NCBI RefSeq assembly: GCF_965198575.1
Contig: NZ_OZ240671.1
Coordinates: 248,001-312,000, forward strand
Direction: 5' to 3'
DNA: 64,000 nucleotides
Origin: Lichenicola sp965198575
GTDB lineage: Bacteria; Pseudomonadota; Alphaproteobacteria; Acetobacterales; Acetobacteraceae
Shown: piece by piece, positions 52,849 to 61,501 of the stretch
Layout: the number at the start of each line of letters is the position of its first letter
Numbering within the stretch: the stretch's first letter is position 1
Position numbers and translations under genes: made by a program
The notes under the pieces: model-generated
Database searches by the model: none
Seen by the model: the letters and a program-made list of their open reading frames with translations, nothing else
What the model was told of the DNA's origin: nothing

Positions 52849-52894
52849 GGACCCTCAGCGCGCATTCCCTTGTTGAGGGAGTGCTCCAGGGTCC
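52849..52894. other. Long 46-base hairpin next to the attachment site
   Basis: Outer stem GGACCCT/AGGGTCC (7 bp), a short middle pair AG/CT, and an inner stem CATTCCCT/AGGGAGTG (8 bp with one G-T pair) around the loop TGTTG. A three-base bulge lies on the 5' side. The arrangement could be an extended transcription-end structure for the former tRNA, a small RNA fold or a single-strand DNA structure. No U tract follows. Confidence 0.55.
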
Positions 52895-53304
52895 AAGAAC
52901 ACATACAGCTACAGTTGATATCCATGGCCAATTGCCGCATGGGCTGACGGTAAACCCGGGCGATACGGCGTAGCGAACCCTGTGGACAGTCCCGTTTCTA
53001 CTTGTACTTCCCGAACATACGGACTTGGTGTGGTCACAAGTAGCTCGGTGCCGCCGGCCCTTACCTGAGGCGAGCAGGAGCTCAGCCTTCAGGTCTCTGC
53101 CCGTGCTGCGGGTAGAAAGGCCTGCCGTTCCGGGCCATGCTGCGTGCCAAGCTGCAGATCGAAGCGGTGCCGCGCTACCGCATCCTACTTCGAATGCGAT
53201 GTCGCTTCGACAGGAAGCCTTGTGCGCCCAGGCCTGGCGCTAATCCGGATCGCCGCGTTCCCTGCTTGCAGACGAGCAGGTGTTATCGACCTCGACCTGC
53301 CGCT

Positions 53305-54594
53305 TTAGGCGGTTCCGGCACCACGCCCCAGCGCTGCCTCCGCGGCCCGGCGTCCCGACATGAAACTCTGGTTGCTCCAGAGATACGCCCATTCCCCGAA
53401 GCGGCCGGCGAGCTCGATGCCGCAGCTGCGTACCCAGGACACCACCAGGTCGCGCCGCGCCTCCATGCCCGTGTCGAAGACAACGTTGCCGTATGGCAAC
53501 GACTTGTGGTGCAGGAGCACGACCTCGTCGCGGCGGGCCAGACCCATCTTCTCCATCGCGTCGAGGCAGTTCTGTTTCATCTCCTCGACGGTTGCGGTCT
53601 GCGGCGCGCGCGGTGACGAATAGATCTCGAACTGCAACGAGCTGTGCCCCTCCGGCGCGTTCGCAGGGGCCTTCCAGCTCGGCGAATAGACCCGCGCCGC
53701 AAGGATGTCCGGGTCGTAGATGTAGAACCACAGGCTGGGCGACACGTCCGGCCGTGCGATGCCGACGGAGATCAGGTCGAGCCGGGTCGCGAACAGGGTG
53801 GCGGCTGCGTCGCGCACATCCGCGGGCACGTCCGTCATCATCCCGACCAGCGCCGGCAGCGGGATGGTGTTGATCATCGTGTCGTAGGACACCTCGTCCC
53901 CGGTGCTGAACCGGACCACCCGCTGCCGCCAATCGACCGACACGGCACGGTGCCCGGCCCGGATGTCGGCGCCCTCGATCAGCGGCTCGATGAAGCCGCG
54001 ATAGCCGCCCCGGACCGGGTAGCGCATCTTGCTGATGTAGTAGGTGTTCGTGGGCTCCGGGCTCATCGCGCCGAACAGCACCTCGCGGATGTCGGCACGG
54101 CGCATCCGATTGCCGATCCAGTCGATCCCGAGATCCTGCGCGTCCACCGTCCAGTATTTCCGCGTGTACTCGAGCGGCCAGCGTTCCGCGATCGCCTCGC
54201 CGTACTGGTAGAGCAGCCAGTCCCGGTAGGTGCGGACCTCGAGCTCCGGACGCTCGACCAGGCCCGCGATGAGGGCGGTCTTCTCGGCGGCGGGCAGCGG
54301 GAACATGTTGTTCTGGACCGGGTGACGCAGCCAGCGCTCGCGGTCCCAGTTCAGCGAGACGGCGTCGTGCTCGATGTAGGGCGTGAGGTCGAAGACGGCG
54401 CGGACTTCGGGCTCCGTTGCGAAGGACAGGTGGACGCCGTTATCGAACCGCCAGCCCTCGACCTCGAAACTGTCGAGCAGCCCGCCGGCGGTCTGCGCCG
54501 CCTCGTAGAGCGTCATCGCGGCACCGAGCTCGCGCGCGCGCCACGCCGCGGCCAGGCCAGCAATCCCGGCGCCAAGCACGATGTTGCCACTCAT
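53305..54594 (-). CDS. FAD-dependent oxidoreductase (UDP-galactopyranose mutase / protoporphyrinogen oxidase-like fold)
   Basis: A 429-residue flavoprotein. ATG 54594 overlaps the previous gene's stop as ATGA. The dinucleotide-binding motif is VLGAGIAGLAAAWRARELG, followed by GGLLDSFEVEGWRFDNGVHL, the flavin-contact segment of the amine-oxidase/mutase superfamily, and a C-terminal block with VSWVRSCGIELAGRFGEWAY. WPLEYTRKYW and FYIYDPDI are aromatic-rich regions that could bind a nucleotide sugar. In this operon it should modify the CDP-sugar or a later glycan intermediate. The exact reaction is unknown. Confidence 0.8.
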   Translation of the reverse strand: MSGNIVLGAGIAGLAAAWRARELGAAMTLYEAAQTAGGLLDSFEVEGWRFDNGVHLSFATEPEVRAVFDLTPYIEHDAVSLNWDRERWLRHPVQNNMFPLPAAEKTALIAGLVERPELEVRTYRDWLLYQYGEAIAERWPLEYTRKYWTVDAQDLGIDWIGNRMRRADIREVLFGAMSPEPTNTYYISKMRYPVRGGYRGFIEPLIEGADIRAGHRAVSVDWRQRVVRFSTGDEVSYDTMINTIPLPALVGMMTDVPADVRDAAATLFATRLDLISVGIARPDVSPSLWFYIYDPDILAARVYSPSWKAPANAPEGHSSLQFEIYSSPRAPQTATVEEMKQNCLDAMEKMGLARRDEVVLLHHKSLPYGNVVFDTGMEARRDLVVSWVRSCGIELAGRFGEWAYLWSNQSFMSGRRAAEAALGRGAGTA

Positions 54595-55442
54595 GCAGCG
54601 GCCGCCAGGGAGGCCACGTAGCGTGCGAGCGCCTCGTCCCAGCGCGGCATGATGTCCAGATGCAGCAGGCCGAGCTTGGTGTTCACCGCCGCCTCGTTCG
54701 GCGACACCGGCGCCTTCCGCTCGAACCGCCGCGGCCGCAACCGCGTGTCGTGCCCGGCCAGTTCGAGGATCCGCTGGACATAGTCGAAGCGGGTCACGGC
54801 ACCCCCCGCCACGCAGTTGTAGGTGCCCGAAAGGCCCGCATCGAGGATCCGCAGGGTCTGTGCGACGATATCGCCGACCCAGGTCGGTGTCCCGGTCTGG
54901 TGCGGGTCCGAAAACATCTCCGGCGCGCTCCGGGCCTCGTTCATGCGCGCCCACACGAAGTTCTTCCGGTGCCCCGGGTCGCCGCCGTACAGCCAGCCAA
55001 GACGCAGGATCAGGCTGTCCGGCCAGGCTTCACGCACCGCCGCCTCGCCGGCTGCCTTCGAGGCATGGTGCGCCGTGGTGGGCCGGAGCGGATCCCAGTC
55101 GCTGTAGGGCGTCCGTTTCCAGTCGCCGTAGCAGCCTGTCGAGGAGAAGTGTACCAGGCGCGAGCCAGCCTTCCGGCAGGCCTGTGCCAGCAGCTCGGGC
55201 AGGAGCGCGTTGGCGGCGTAGGCCGGCCCGGGATCGCTTTCGGCGCGTTCCACATCCGTGTCGGCGGCGCAGTTGATCACGAGCGACGGGCCGAGCGAGG
55301 CGATCCTGTCCACGAGGACGCCAGGCTGCGACACGTCGAGCTGGTCGCGTCCGAGGCAGACCGGATCCGGCAGCATGTTCCGCCGGAACGCGCTCCCCAG
55401 CATCCCCCCGGCGCCGACCAGGACGGTCGGGCGGGTGCTCAT
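54591..55442 (-). CDS. RmlD-like NAD(P)-dependent sugar-nucleotide reductase with altered catalytic Tyr
   Basis: A 283-residue extended SDR protein of the dTDP-4-dehydrorhamnose reductase type. ATG 55442 overlaps the epimerase stop as ATGA. The cofactor motif is VGAGGMLGSAF, with NCAADTDVERAE and HFSSTGCYGDW following as in RmlD proteins. In the YxxxK active site the segment is HHASKAAGE, so the usual Tyr is replaced by His while Lys is kept. Either another residue takes the role or the enzyme has changed function. The C-terminal RFDYVQRILELAG and PRWDEALARYV are typical of the family. It would reduce the 4-keto group of a CDP-sugar. Confidence 0.82.
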   Translation of the reverse strand: MSTRPTVLVGAGGMLGSAFRRNMLPDPVCLGRDQLDVSQPGVLVDRIASLGPSLVINCAADTDVERAESDPGPAYAANALLPELLAQACRKAGSRLVHFSSTGCYGDWKRTPYSDWDPLRPTTAHHASKAAGEAAVREAWPDSLILRLGWLYGGDPGHRKNFVWARMNEARSAPEMFSDPHQTGTPTWVGDIVAQTLRILDAGLSGTYNCVAGGAVTRFDYVQRILELAGHDTRLRPRRFERKAPVSPNEAAVNTKLGLLHLDIMPRWDEALARYVASLAAAA

Positions 55443-55894
55443 GGCCCGGGTTCCGGAGGCCACGGGAACCTGTCGAGCGGCACCGTCTCCGCCTCGGCCG
55501 GATCGTGCTGCAGGTTCGCAGCATTGAGGATCATGTTGTCGCCGACGCTGAGGCCCTGGAAGCCGACCCAGAAGCCGGGAGGCACGGTCAGGCGCCGATA
55601 GAGCTCGGGCTCCCCGGGCGACAGCACCGCATCCAGCACCGGCGCGTCTCCCTCGCTCCAGCCGTCGCCATAGATCACGAACCGCACCCCGCCGACGATG
55701 CAGACCAGGTTGAGCGTCATCTCGAAATGGCGCTTCCAGCCCTTCACGGCCCCCTGCAGGACCATCGAGAAATACGCTTCCGCGAAGCCGTTATAGCCCG
55801 GGTCGGACGCCTTCATGCCATGCAGCACGTCACCATTCGGGGTCGCGATCCGGCGCAGCGTCGTCAGCAGCGGTAGCTTCAGGCCTGCGTCCAA
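55439..55894 (-). CDS. Cupin of the dTDP-4-dehydrorhamnose 3,5-epimerase-related type
   Basis: A 151-residue cupin. The best start is TTG 55894, which overlaps the dehydratase stop by 16 bp; the longer leftward frame is antisense-like noise before that. Family blocks are GDVLHGMKASDPGYNGFAEA, WKRHFEMTLNLVCIVGGVRF and PPGFWVGFQGLSVGDNMILN, the last being the region that closes on the sugar in RmlC-like cupins. In CDP-sugar operons such cupins epimerise the 4-keto-6-deoxy intermediate at C3 and/or C5. It is coupled to both neighbours. Confidence 0.78.
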   Translation of the reverse strand: MDAGLKLPLLTTLRRIATPNGDVLHGMKASDPGYNGFAEAYFSMVLQGAVKGWKRHFEMTLNLVCIVGGVRFVIYGDGWSEGDAPVLDAVLSPGEPELYRRLTVPPGFWVGFQGLSVGDNMILNAANLQHDPAEAETVPLDRFPWPPEPGP

Positions 55895-56985
55895 ACCCGC
55901 CCCCGCTCGGCTGCGATGCGCTCGTACTCGGCGATCTGGTCGAACATCAGTTCGCCTGCCGCCACGCCATCCTTGAGAACCTGCTTGTACCAAAGGCCGG
56001 TCATGCTCATGCATTCCTCGTAGGAAAGGTTCGCCTCCCAGCCGAGCTCGAGCAGTGCCTTGTCGCAGTTCAGTTTCAGCAGCCCGGCCTCGTGGAACGG
56101 GACGTTGCCGGTGATCTCGTATGCCTGGTCGGCACCCTCGAAGCCCCAGATGCGGCCGAGATCGCCGAGCAGCTGCACGACCGTGTGGTTCTGCTCGCTG
56201 CGTGGTCCGAAATTGTAGCTCTCGCCATCGGCGCGCCCGGTCCGGGCGATGTGCGCCCCGAGCGCCAGGTAACCGCTGAGTGGCTCGAGCACATGCTGCC
56301 ACGGCCTGGTTGCGGACGGGCTGCGGATCTGCACCCGCTCGCCGCGGCCCCAGGCCCGCACGCAGTCGGCGACGATGCGATCGGCCGCCCAGTCGCCGCC
56401 GCCGATCACGTTGCCCGCACGTGCCGTCGCGAGCCGGACCTTGCTCTCCGGTTTGCCGAAGAACGAGTGCCAGTATGACTTGAACACGATTTCGGCGGCT
56501 GCCTTGGAGCCGCTGTAGATGTCCTTGCCGCCGAGCCCGTCGGTTTCGCGGTAGCCCCACACCCACTCGACGTTGTCGTAGCATTTGTCGCTGGTGATGA
56601 TGATCGCGGTGACCGGCCAGTCGACGCTGCGCAGCGCCTCGAGGAGGTTCGCCGTGCCGACGACGTTGCTGGTGATGGTCTCGAGCGGGTCGGTGTACGA
56701 CGTGCGCACGATCGGCTGGGCCGCCAGGTGGAACACGAAATCGGGCCGGAACGACATCACCGCGTCACGAACCGCATCGATTTCGCGGATGTCGGCAATG
56801 CGGTGCTCCAGCCGGTTCGACAGCGATGCGAGCTCGAACAGCGACGGCGAGGTCGGGATGTCCTGCGAGTAGCCGCAGACATCCGCCCCGAGAGACAGGA
56901 GCCACGCCGAGAGCCAGCTGCCCTTGAAGCCGGTATGGCCGGTCACGAGCACACGCCGGCCGCTATAGCTCTCACCCAGGATCAT
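55879..56985 (-). CDS. rfbG: CDP-glucose 4,6-dehydratase
   Basis: A 368-residue extended SDR enzyme. ATG 56985 (MILGESYSGRRVLVTG) has GAGGA seven bases upstream. The cofactor motif is VTGHTGFKGSWL, the active site has TSDKCYDN and YSGSKAAAE, and ARAGNVIGGGDWAADRIVAD is the signature block of CDP-glucose dehydratases, together with SATRPWQHVLEPLSGYL. It converts CDP-glucose to CDP-4-dehydro-6-deoxyglucose. It follows the cytidylyltransferase by 28 bp, the usual rfbF-rfbG order for deoxysugars of O-antigen or capsule. Confidence 0.94.
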   Translation of the reverse strand: MILGESYSGRRVLVTGHTGFKGSWLSAWLLSLGADVCGYSQDIPTSPSLFELASLSNRLEHRIADIREIDAVRDAVMSFRPDFVFHLAAQPIVRTSYTDPLETITSNVVGTANLLEALRSVDWPVTAIIITSDKCYDNVEWVWGYRETDGLGGKDIYSGSKAAAEIVFKSYWHSFFGKPESKVRLATARAGNVIGGGDWAADRIVADCVRAWGRGERVQIRSPSATRPWQHVLEPLSGYLALGAHIARTGRADGESYNFGPRSEQNHTVVQLLGDLGRIWGFEGADQAYEITGNVPFHEAGLLKLNCDKALLELGWEANLSYEECMSMTGLWYKQVLKDGVAAGELMFDQIAEYERIAAERGRVWTQA

Positions 56986-57013
56986 GTGCATTCCTCGCGT
57001 CGATTGTCCGCGG

Positions 57014-57790
57014 TCACGCGGTCCACACCCGCCAGGGCGCCTTTCCGGACGCCCACAGCTGCTCCAGGTGCGTCTTGTCGCGGAGCGAGTCCATCGGCTG
57101 CCAGAAGCCTTCATGACGGAACAGGCCGAGCTGGCCGCTCTTTGCGAGTGCCTCCATCGGCTGCTGTTCCCACGTGGTCTGGTCGCCATCGATATACGCG
57201 GCGACCTTCGGCGACAGCACGAAGAAGCCGCCATTGATCCAGCCGCCGTCACCCACGGGCTTCTCGTGGAACCCGGTGACCAGATCCTGCGACGTGCTCA
57301 GCGCGCCGAACCGTCCCGGCGGCTGCGTGCCGGTAACCGTCGCGAGCAGGCCCGATGACCGGTGAGCCGCCAGCAGCGTGGTGATGTCGATGTCACCGAC
57401 GCCGTCGCCGTAGGTCATGCAGAACATCTCGTCATCCTGCACATAGGGGATGACGCGCTTCAGCCGGCCGCCGGTCAGGGTCGTTTCGCCGGTGTCGATC
57501 AGCGTCACCCGCCAGGGCTCCGACTTCGCGTTGTGGACTTCCATGCTGTTGCTCGCCATGTCGAACGTGACGTCCGACATGTGCAGGAAGTAGTTGGAGA
57601 AGTACTCCTTGATGACGTAGCCCTTGTAGCCCAGGCAGATGATGAATTCGTTAACGCCGTGCGCGCTATAGATCTTCATGATGTGCCACAGGATCGGGCG
57701 GCCACCGATCTCGACCATCGGCTTGGGCTTGGTGCCGGTCTCCTCGGCAAGGCGCGTTCCCAGTCCACCCGCCAGGATGACCGCCTTCAT
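57014..57790 (-). CDS. rfbF: Glucose-1-phosphate cytidylyltransferase
   Basis: A 258-residue nucleotidyltransferase with the N-terminal signature MKAVILAGGLGTRLAEETGT, then KPKPMVEIGGRPILWHIMKI and FIICLGYKGYVIKEYF, all typical of RfbF. TYGDGVGDID holds the metal-binding Asp residues. It makes CDP-glucose from CTP and glucose-1-phosphate, the entry step of the pathway. It is the first gene of the leftward operon; its promoter lies in the 226-bp gap to the divergent secreted-protein gene. Confidence 0.95.
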   Translation of the reverse strand: MKAVILAGGLGTRLAEETGTKPKPMVEIGGRPILWHIMKIYSAHGVNEFIICLGYKGYVIKEYFSNYFLHMSDVTFDMASNSMEVHNAKSEPWRVTLIDTGETTLTGGRLKRVIPYVQDDEMFCMTYGDGVGDIDITTLLAAHRSSGLLATVTGTQPPGRFGALSTSQDLVTGFHEKPVGDGGWINGGFFVLSPKVAAYIDGDQTTWEQQPMEALAKSGQLGLFRHEGFWQPMDSLRDKTHLEQLWASGKAPWRVWTA

Positions 57791-58016
57791 GCCAGTGCTC
57801 CGCCCGAATGTCGGACGTCATGCGTAACCAATGCAGGGATGCGATGCAAACCGGTCATTTGGGTGCATGCATCGCGACGTGCCGGCCTTCCCGTGCAGCG
57901 GATGCCCGCTGCCGCATTTCGCCCCCGGCGCCGGCGCGCCTTGTGGCGGCACGACCGACCCGCCAGCACGAGGCGGTGCGAACAGGCTTGCAGCCCGGAC
58001 GCCGGAGTGGACCCTG

Positions 58017-59810
58017 ATGCATCGCACGATCGTGGCCGTCTCCGCCCTGCTCTTCATGGCCCGATCGCCGGTGACGCAGGCGCAGCCGGTGCAAGCACAG
58101 AGCCGTCCCGATGCCGGAGCGGGTGCTGCGAGCAAGGCCTCCCTGCTAAAGGATCCGGACTGCCTGGGCTGGTGGGAGGCTGATACCGGCAGCCTCGGTA
58201 GCGCGGGCATGCCTGCGACGGACGGCACGGGCGTGGCAGGCGTCGCAAACCAGTGCACCGGCCCCGGAGCCATCGGGCCCCTCACCCAGGACCATGCGGC
58301 CGATCGACCGATCTTTGGAGCCGGATCCGCAGCGGCGGGCACGACCCCGCGAGGTCACCCGGCATGGTCTTTCCAAGGCGCCTCGATGAGCTTCCTGCAG
58401 CTTCCCGGCGTGCCTGCAGAACCTGGTGCGGTCCTGGTCGCCTACCGCAATCCCGCCGCCGGCGCGGACAGCTCTGTCACCCGGGACCTGGTGGGCTGCG
58501 ACAGCTCCGATCACGCCTCGGCGCTGGGTTCGGCCTACCTGTCCGCCTTCACGAACTACACCGACGGCGGCAGGCAGCGAAAACTCGAGATCAACCGCAC
58601 CACCTACGCCGACAGCGCGGGGCCGGCCCTCGCCCTCGACGTCGCCAGCAACCCGACCTACGGCGCCTGGGAGGTCACCGGCTGGCGCTCGGACGGGATC
58701 AGCCTGGCGCTGCTCAAGGATGCGGGGCAAGCCGCCACGCTGCCGGAGCCCAAGGCGGGCCTCCTGCGTCCGATGGATCTGGGCCCGGAGGGGTGCATCC
58801 TCGGCGGGTCGTTCTACGGCCGGGCGGGCCAGAACTGGTTCACCGGCGAGATCGCCGCACTCGTCGAGCTTGCATCCGGGTCGTCGCCCGCGCTGGTCGC
58901 AGCGGCCGCCTCGGCACTGGATGCCAAATATACCGTCCGGCCGGTGGGACGCCTGATGTTCGCAGGCTTCCAGGGCACCTACCGGACCGGCAACGAGAAC
59001 CTCGTGATGGCCCGGAGCGATGACGGGTTGTCCTGGACCGAGACGCCGTCGCATCTGCTGCCGCCACCCGGTCACGTGCTGCGCGATCCGTCCGTCCTGC
59101 GCTGGGGCGGATCGTACGTGATGGTTGCGAGCAACCTGACGCTCGTCGACGGACTGGCGCCGTCCGCATCGTTCGACGTCTATACGTCGTCCGGCCCGGA
59201 CCGATCGAATGGCGGATTGTGGAGCTGGACCTTCATCCAGTCCGTCGACTGCGCGTCGGTGACCGGAACCGACGGCCATGAGGGCGCCTGGGCTCCCGAC
59301 CTGTTCGTCGACACCGATGGCTCACTGCATGCCATCTTCGCAGGGTCCAGAAACGCCACGGCCCTGCGCGGCTTTGAATTATACGATTTAAGCTGGCCCG
59401 CATCCGCCCCGATCGACGCCACCCCCGCGGGCCCGACGCGTCTCGATGGCACGGCAACACGCAACATGATCGATCCCACGGTCAGGCGCGATGGTGGCGT
59501 TTACACCCTGTACGGCGCCCGTCTCGGCAGCGGTGCGCGCTATATCGAGACACTGACCGCCCACTCCGTGCGTGGACCGTGGGTGCCGGCGCATACCGGT
59601 GACTGGGCAGCCTGGGGGCAGCCCTTCGAAGGCCCGATCGTGGCGGACATCGCGCCGTTTGGCCGCTGCGTTTATCTCGACCCGTTGGGCAATGGCTACC
59701 GGCGCAGCTGCTCGACCGACGGCGTCACCTGGTCTGCACCGGAGCCGCTCTCGGGCCCCGGCCTGTTGGAGCATGGCAGCATCTTTGCGCTGTCGGGGAA
59801 AAGCACTTAG
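58017..59810 (+). CDS. Secreted protein with LamG-like and five-bladed-propeller-like regions
   Basis: A 597-residue protein. ATG 58017 has GGAG ten bases upstream and starts a signal peptide (MHRTIVAVSALLFMARSPVT, cleavage near AQA). Residues ~50-310 have the concanavalin/LamG-like style (WWEADTGSLG, AWEVTGWRSDGISLALLKDA). From about residue 310 the protein reads like a GH43/GH32-type propeller: FQGTYRTGNENLVMARSDDG, LRDPSVLRWGGSYVMVASN, WAPDLFVDTDGSLHAIFAG, MIDPTVRRDGGVYTLYGA. The repeated D/W blade motifs fit a glycan-active enzyme, but the catalytic acids cannot be assigned safely. Its place beside the polysaccharide genes suggests a role in processing or remodelling the exported glycan. 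Confidence 0.75.
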   Translation: MHRTIVAVSALLFMARSPVTQAQPVQAQSRPDAGAGAASKASLLKDPDCLGWWEADTGSLGSAGMPATDGTGVAGVANQCTGPGAIGPLTQDHAADRPIFGAGSAAAGTTPRGHPAWSFQGASMSFLQLPGVPAEPGAVLVAYRNPAAGADSSVTRDLVGCDSSDHASALGSAYLSAFTNYTDGGRQRKLEINRTTYADSAGPALALDVASNPTYGAWEVTGWRSDGISLALLKDAGQAATLPEPKAGLLRPMDLGPEGCILGGSFYGRAGQNWFTGEIAALVELASGSSPALVAAAASALDAKYTVRPVGRLMFAGFQGTYRTGNENLVMARSDDGLSWTETPSHLLPPPGHVLRDPSVLRWGGSYVMVASNLTLVDGLAPSASFDVYTSSGPDRSNGGLWSWTFIQSVDCASVTGTDGHEGAWAPDLFVDTDGSLHAIFAGSRNATALRGFELYDLSWPASAPIDATPAGPTRLDGTATRNMIDPTVRRDGGVYTLYGARLGSGARYIETLTAHSVRGPWVPAHTGDWAAWGQPFEGPIVADIAPFGRCVYLDPLGNGYRRSCSTDGVTWSAPEPLSGPGLLEHGSIFALSGKST

Positions 59811-59860
59811 ATGACGCACACCGTTTCAGCGTAGCGTGAGCGTAGCCGGAGACAAAGAGT

Positions 59861-60619
59861 GTGCCAGACGTCGGGACCCCGGGACTCCGGATTTATATCG
59901 CAACGAATGCGCGGCGCGATTACCCCGAGGGACCTGGATATCTGACGCTGCAAACCGGCACCGCTCTTTCGCCGGTTCGGTTCGGGCAGGTCTGCGACGA
60001 CACCGGCGATTCGATTTCCGCCCTCAACCCGAGCTTCTGTGAGCTGACGGCGCTCTACTGGATCTGGAAGAACGATCGCTCCGAATTCGTTTCCCTGACA
60101 CATCACCGGCGGTATTTCGCGCCCACGCACCACTCGCTCAGATTCGGCGAACATCATGTCGCTTCTGTAGATGATTTCTGGGAACTGAAGCAGGGATGCG
60201 ACATCCTCGTTCCCAGTCCGGTGAAGTGGCTCATCCCGCACACCCAGATCCCGCAGTCGGGACTGCAGCAATACGCCGAAGTGCATCACCCGCATGACCT
60301 GTTTCTCGCGAGGGAGGAGCTGGCACTCCAGGCGCCCGACTATCTCGACGCGTTCGATTACGTCATGCAGACGAACGTTCTGTCGCACCACAACATGTTC
60401 GTCGCCAGGAAGGCTGCCATCGACGAGTATTGCAGCTGGCTGTTCCCGATCCTGTTCGCCCTGGAAAAAATCATACCCTACTCGTTCTATGACGGGTATC
60501 AGATCCGCGTCTTCGGTTATCTGGCGGAACGCCTGTTCAATGTCTGGCTCGCCAAGAACCGGCGCAGATACCGGATACTATACAGGTTCATCGTCAGGAC
60601 CGAGGCCGGGATCTTCTAG
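59861..60619 (+). CDS. DUF4422 family glycosyltransferase
   Basis: A 252-residue protein from GTG 59861 with GGAG about eight bases upstream. The family hallmark is clear: ELTALYWIWKN followed by FVSLTHHRRYF near residues 63-90, then HHPHDL and a C-terminal helix-rich part ending before the IS remnant. Members are found in capsule and exopolysaccharide loci and act as glycosyltransferases. The gene lies 50 bp after the secreted-protein gene. Confidence 0.82.
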   Translation: MPDVGTPGLRIYIATNARRDYPEGPGYLTLQTGTALSPVRFGQVCDDTGDSISALNPSFCELTALYWIWKNDRSEFVSLTHHRRYFAPTHHSLRFGEHHVASVDDFWELKQGCDILVPSPVKWLIPHTQIPQSGLQQYAEVHHPHDLFLAREELALQAPDYLDAFDYVMQTNVLSHHNMFVARKAAIDEYCSWLFPILFALEKIIPYSFYDGYQIRVFGYLAERLFNVWLAKNRRRYRILYRFIVRTEAGIF

Positions 60620-60628
60620 GGCCGGGAC

Positions 60629-61300
60629 TCAGAACCACCAGTTGATGGCGGACACAAGGAAGTCCGCGCTGATAAAGTCGGTCGCGAGCGTGTCGTAGCG
60701 GGTGGCGATGCGGCGATCATCCTTGAGGCGGCAGAACATGCGCTCGACCGCGATCCGGCTCTTGTCGAGCGTGTGCGAGAATCAGCTTTTCCAGCGGCGG
60801 TCGGGCGTGGAGGGGATGTCTTGCACGGCACCGAGGTGCTGGATCAGGTCGCGCATCGCATCGGTGTCATGGGCCTCGTCGGCCAGCACGATGGTGCGCG
60901 GTGCAAGATCGTCGAGCAGGATTTCGGCGGCACGACGATCGGCAATGGTGCCGCCGATCAGCACGAAACGGAGCTTGCGACCTTCGCCGTCGGTGAGCGC
61001 GTGGAGTTCGCTATTGCGGTCACCTTGGCTGATCCCGATCGCCTGGAGGAGCGCCCCCCGTTTCCGCCGCCCGCCAATCGGTGGGCTTTCATGTGCGTGC
61101 TACCGATCGGGACTTTGGCAGGCGGTTCGCCCGCTGCTGCCGGCGCGATGAACATCTCCTGCAAGATGCTTTTGGCCGCCCATTGTACGAATTGATTACA
61201 AAGTCCCTGTCTCGGACCATAGCAGGCGGGGGCATCTACCCACCGGCCACCCGACTTCACCACATGAATGATGTTGCTGGTCACCCGTTGGTCATCGACA
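60629..61300 (-). mobile_element. Decayed IS5-family transposase
   Basis: Read leftward, pieces in several frames line up as an IS5-type DDE transposase. The N-part is DDQRVTSNIIHVVKSGGRW and DAPACYGPRQGLCNQFVQW, the middle GGTIADRRAAEILLDDLAP through ADEAHDTDAMRDLI, and the C-part DKSRIAVERMFCRLKDDRR, IATRYDTLATDFISA and INWWF just before a stop at 60629. There is an internal stop after DRRWKS and at least two frameshifts, so it is not active. Terminal inverted repeats could not be placed. It abuts the DUF4422 gene. Confidence 0.8.
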
Positions 61301-61501
61301 GGCGCAAACGCAGGCTCCTGCTGTTGCCAAGCCTGAATTACATCCGCGTCGCCAAGGGGGGGATTCAAGCCATGTGTCCCGACCCTGGCCGGCTGCGCAA
61401 ATTCCATAGCCGTCTCGACTGATCGCATCTGCCCATACCGGCAGGTCACGCCTCGGTAGGCTGGATGTCTCTACGACAGACTGGTCGTCGATCGCTCCGG
61501 A

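Larger units (their letters stand above)
52797..53304. other. Chromosome-side flank of the attachment site, structured but without genes
   Basis: About 500 bp. The first 100 contain two hairpins, listed separately. The rest has only short frames. It separates the island from the end of the sugar-nucleotide operon. Confidence 0.4.

Noticed and set aside
57831..58016. N-terminal extension of the secreted protein
   Set aside because: The extra 62 codons are Cys/Pro/Gly-rich and lack a ribosome site; ATG 58017 starts a normal signal peptide.
60616..61449. Intact insertion sequence
   Set aside because: The transposase is split over several frames with an internal stop, and terminal inverted repeats were not found.
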